Positions 61,538 to 64,000 of a stretch of 64,000 nucleotides of DNA are shown here, piece after piece. Each line of letters starts with the position of its first letter. Positions within the stretch are counted from its first letter, which is position 1. The notes beneath the pieces are model-generated. The model was not told where the DNA came from. It made no database searches and saw nothing but the letters and a program-made list of their open reading frames with translations. Origin of the DNA: Firmicutes bacterium ADurb.Bin193 (GTDB taxonomy: Bacteria > Bacillota > Clostridia > Monoglobales > Firm-18). The stretch covers positions 62,001-126,000 of the forward strand of contig MWCQ01000004.1 in the NCBI GenBank assembly GCA_002070105.1, in the 5' to 3' direction. A program made the position numbers and the translations under genes.

Positions 61538-64000
61538 CTATTTGCGACCAATCTGAATCTCTGAAATATTGGTCCATGTGTTTTTAGTGTTCTTATAGCC
61601 GGTAACCCTCAGATAACGCGCGGTTTTCGCCGGGAACTCATACCTTTCGAGACCTGAATTGAAGCCACTTGACTGGAAGCCGGCGATCGGAGTGAATGTC
61701 TTGCCGTCCGTTGAGGCCGACAGTGAGAAAATCATAATACGCTGGTCTCCGCCGCCCCAGGCGATTGCAACACAGTCAATCGTCTTTTCGCTTCCAAGGT
61801 CAAAGTCAATATTGCAGGGAGCTTCACCGGTACTCCAGTTAGTCGAGGGGTCATTGTCAAACATACTCGTTACCACCAAGGATTTCTGCCCCGGTTTATC
61901 AGCTTTTGCGCTTACTATCGGATATACCTCCGAAAGCGGTTTTTCATCAACCGTAACATATTCTTCGATTATTATGTCGCCTTCCTTATATTCCGGTCTG
62001 GGCATGGGCGTTGCGGCGGGAATTTTATCGTCCGGCTTGTTGGATGCCAGTATAACCGTATTTGTTGTTCCCGACCACTGCACAGCCGCACCCAATGATT
62101 CCGAAATAAAGCGTAAAGGCACCATTGTGCGGTCATTATGCGTAAACGGAGCCACATCAAGTGTAAGAGGCTGACCGTTTAGCTTTGCCTCCGTGCTTCC
62201 GATTGTAAGGGTTATTGTGGTATTGCCCTTGGTTGCGGTTACCGTGCTTGTTGCTTCATCCCAGTCAACTGTTGCGCCCATAATCTCAAATATCGCACGC
62301 ATAGGCACCATTGTACGGTCGTTTCTAATCATTGCCGGCGGGTCAAATGCCTGCAACTTTCCGTCAATGGTGATGTTTATCTTGTCATCCTTGGCATACC
62401 CGTCCCAACCATTCGGGATAGGCAGAGCCATGTTTTTCCAAAGAGCTCTTTTGTACTCGCGCATTTCGGGATTTGTGTGCTGCCAGTCGTCGGGAGCCGG
62501 GAAGACGAAATTACCGTTACCGCTTCCGAAAATCAGGTCACCCGTTATGGGGTTGATGAACAGTGCACCGGACATATAAATGCGCGGTGCGTTCATGGTA
62601 ATATCCTCCCACGCACAGGCTGTAAAATCCTTGTTAAGCCGTCCCCGGTAAATCATGGGAGCTCCGCCGTGTGCCATAAGCACATAAACGAGATACGGAT
62701 CGTGGTAATCCGCAACAAGCTTTTTAACGCCCCATGCCGGAGGGAATACGGTTGAGTATGGCTTCAGGCTTAAACTTGTGCCGGTCCACACACCGTCATC
62801 GCCTTCTTTGATAATTATTAAATCCTTGTTTCCGTCAACCGTAAAGATATGTTTATCGCTGGTCGGGCTGAAGAAGAAGGGAGGTTCGGCTTTACCTGCG
62901 TCATCAATGGTAATAACAACCCTATAAATCTCCTTCCATGTCTGACCTCGGTCGGTGGATTTTTCAAGCGCAAACTCGGTCTTCGAGGGCTGAGAATAGG
63001 AATATACAATATCGCCGTTCAGATGAGACATCCCGATAACCGTTTTTCTCTTTGGATTAATTGTCCATGTATTGCCGCCGTCCATCGAGATGTTGGGACC
63101 CGCGTATACGATGTTGGGGTTCTGACGGCTGTAAAATGTCATTCTGTTTGTAATTCCGCCGCCCACATCAACCTTCTGCTCGATCCAGTCCCTCCAATCG
63201 GACCTGCCCTTGTCGCGGGTTAATATAAAGTCCGCTCCTCCGCTAGGTCCTATGCCTACGATATATCTGCCGGGGGCGTTCGGGTCAACGGGCGGAGGCA
63301 CATTAGCCGGCCACGGGTCGGGCAGGCATATCATGCTGTGTACGGTAACGCCACCGGTCCAGGTTGTGTGAATCTGTTTCATCCGCGGAACCAAATGGTC
63401 GGGGTTATTCTGTTCAAACCATTCGCCGCCGTTTTCGGTAAAGTAGTTGCCCGCGTCCTGAAGCGATACGCCGAAAACTTTCCAGTTTGACTCGTTAAAT
63501 CCCATATCGAAAAAGCGCGGTGCAATAAAGCCTGTCGAACTGCTTTTCCACACCCTGCCCTCGGTGCTCTCACTGCGCCAGAAATAAGCATTGCCGACAG
63601 CCAGCGCAAGGTCGGGAATTGTCGGGTGAGGAAGGAAAAATGCCTGTTGACGACCGGTAATATTGGTCTGCGTCCAGGGTTCGGGATTGTCGGGCTGAAT
63701 TTCATGGTCCATCCATTGACCGGAGAAATTTCGGATTTTCGCCTTGGTTCCTCCGGCAACCGAATTGTGGACATATATAATGCGCTTACCCTCTGCGTTT
63801 TTTGCGCCGACGCCCATCTGGGCGGGGTTAATTTCATTCATTATGTTAGTCCATGTCTCGCCGCCGTCGTTGGACTCATATACGCCGCGCTTTGCGGCAT
63901 CGTTGTGCGTAAAGCTGAGCAGCAAATGAAGGGCATTGTCCGGGTCAACCCAGACAGTGTTAACCTTACCGTTAAACATATCGGGCCTAACCTTGTTCCA
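61538..64000 (-). CDS. Large surface/secreted protein with BNR repeats, stalk domain and F5/8C domain (5' truncated)
   Basis: About 820 residues are visible; the reading frame is open to the right edge, so the N terminus is outside the window. The first ~490 visible residues are a sialidase/GH74-like beta-propeller with Asp-box motifs such as SNDGGETWTNI, SMDGGNTWTI and STDRGQTWKEI. Next is a copper amine oxidase N-terminal-like stalk domain (about 540-655) with MVPMRAIFEIMGATVDWDEA and MVPLRFISESLGAAVQW. The last ~140 residues are a discoidin/F5-8C carbohydrate-binding domain. Probably binds or hydrolyses plant or host glycans; catalytic residues cannot be assigned. Confidence 0.85.
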   Translation of the reverse strand, partial: WNKVRPDMFNGKVNTVWVDPDNALHLLLSFTHNDAAKRGVYESNDGGETWTNIMNEINPAQMGVGAKNAEGKRIIYVHNSVAGGTKAKIRNFSGQWMDHEIQPDNPEPWTQTNITGRQQAFFLPHPTIPDLALAVGNAYFWRSESTEGRVWKSSSTGFIAPRFFDMGFNESNWKVFGVSLQDAGNYFTENGGEWFEQNNPDHLVPRMKQIHTTWTGGVTVHSMICLPDPWPANVPPPVDPNAPGRYIVGIGPSGGADFILTRDKGRSDWRDWIEQKVDVGGGITNRMTFYSRQNPNIVYAGPNISMDGGNTWTINPKRKTVIGMSHLNGDIVYSYSQPSKTEFALEKSTDRGQTWKEIYRVVITIDDAGKAEPPFFFSPTSDKHIFTVDGNKDLIIIKEGDDGVWTGTSLSLKPYSTVFPPAWGVKKLVADYHDPYLVYVLMAHGGAPMIYRGRLNKDFTACAWEDITMNAPRIYMSGALFINPITGDLIFGSGNGNFVFPAPDDWQHTNPEMREYKRALWKNMALPIPNGWDGYAKDDKINITIDGKLQAFDPPAMIRNDRTMVPMRAIFEIMGATVDWDEATSTVTATKGNTTITLTIGSTEAKLNGQPLTLDVAPFTHNDRTMVPLRFISESLGAAVQWSGTTNTVILASNKPDDKIPAATPMPRPEYKEGDIIIEEYVTVDEKPLSEVYPIVSAKADKPGQKSLVVTSMFDNDPSTNWSTGEAPCNIDFDLGSEKTIDCVAIAWGGGDQRIMIFSLSASTDGKTFTPIAGFQSSGFNSGLERYEFPAKTARYLRVTGYKNTKNTWTNISEIQIGRK

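Overview
The window comes from a spore-forming, anaerobic Firmicute, most likely a member of the Clostridia. The evidence is an alpha/beta-type small acid-soluble spore protein, a complete GerA-type germinant receptor operon, a four-subunit ferredoxin-dependent pyruvate oxidoreductase, a proton-pumping pyrophosphatase, RNase Y, Ger/SLH/copper-amine-oxidase-stalk style surface proteins and purine-rich AGGAGG ribosome binding sites with many TTG/GTG starts. I cannot name the species. Two genes (asnB at the left edge and the leucine-rich-repeat gene at 52 kb) are each broken by exactly one extra base. That could be real or could be a draft-assembly error.

Layout. 1-7 kb: truncated asnB, a CopZ-like metallochaperone, a palindromic repeat element, a response regulator/histidine kinase pair followed by an HtrA-type protease, a 3-methyladenine glycosylase and a TipA-like MerR regulator with an internal start. 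7-15 kb (mostly minus strand): a rhamnose catabolic pair (class II aldolase, rhaA), an orphan amidase-domain protein, a cyclophilin lipoprotein, argGH, coaX and a YfcE-type phosphoesterase. 15-16 kb: four very small proteins, including a 24-residue membrane peptide, that look like spore-lineage genes. 16.2-19.3 kb: an AT-rich restriction-modification island with an m5C methyltransferase, two nuclease candidates and an XRE-type controller.

19-32 kb: a tandem-domain aldolase, pncB, a YcdB/SLH surface protein with a DUF4153 membrane protein, a Fur-family regulator, ruvC and a his operon (hisZ-G-H-A-F-IE). 32-40 kb: a spore SASP gene, hppA, hsp20, the gerA-type operon (A-C-D-B) and an aldo/keto reductase. 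40-45 kb: a DUF503 protein, a sodium:amino-acid symporter, a repeat-rich intergenic region, Ktr-type potassium uptake genes and tRNA-Gln(CUG). 45-55 kb: an M24 peptidase, a uroporphyrinogen-decarboxylase-like protein in an operon with a GH78 alpha-L-rhamnosidase, a secreted cell-wall hydrolase and a BspA-type LRR protein. 55-64 kb: RNase Y, porCDAB, rpsF-ssb-rpsR and the 3' part of a large BNR/stalk/F5-8C protein.

Functional links. Rhamnose use recurs: GH78 releases L-rhamnose, RhaA isomerises it and a class II aldolase would cleave rhamnulose-1-phosphate; no rhamnulokinase is in the window. Spore biology recurs as well (SASP, Ger operon, small membrane peptides, YcdB protein). I did not find a clearly new multi-gene system. 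The best candidates for new biology are the TipA-like dual-start gene, the two-nuclease R-M island, the aldolase with a degenerate second domain, the tiny-protein cluster and two families of structured intergenic repeats.
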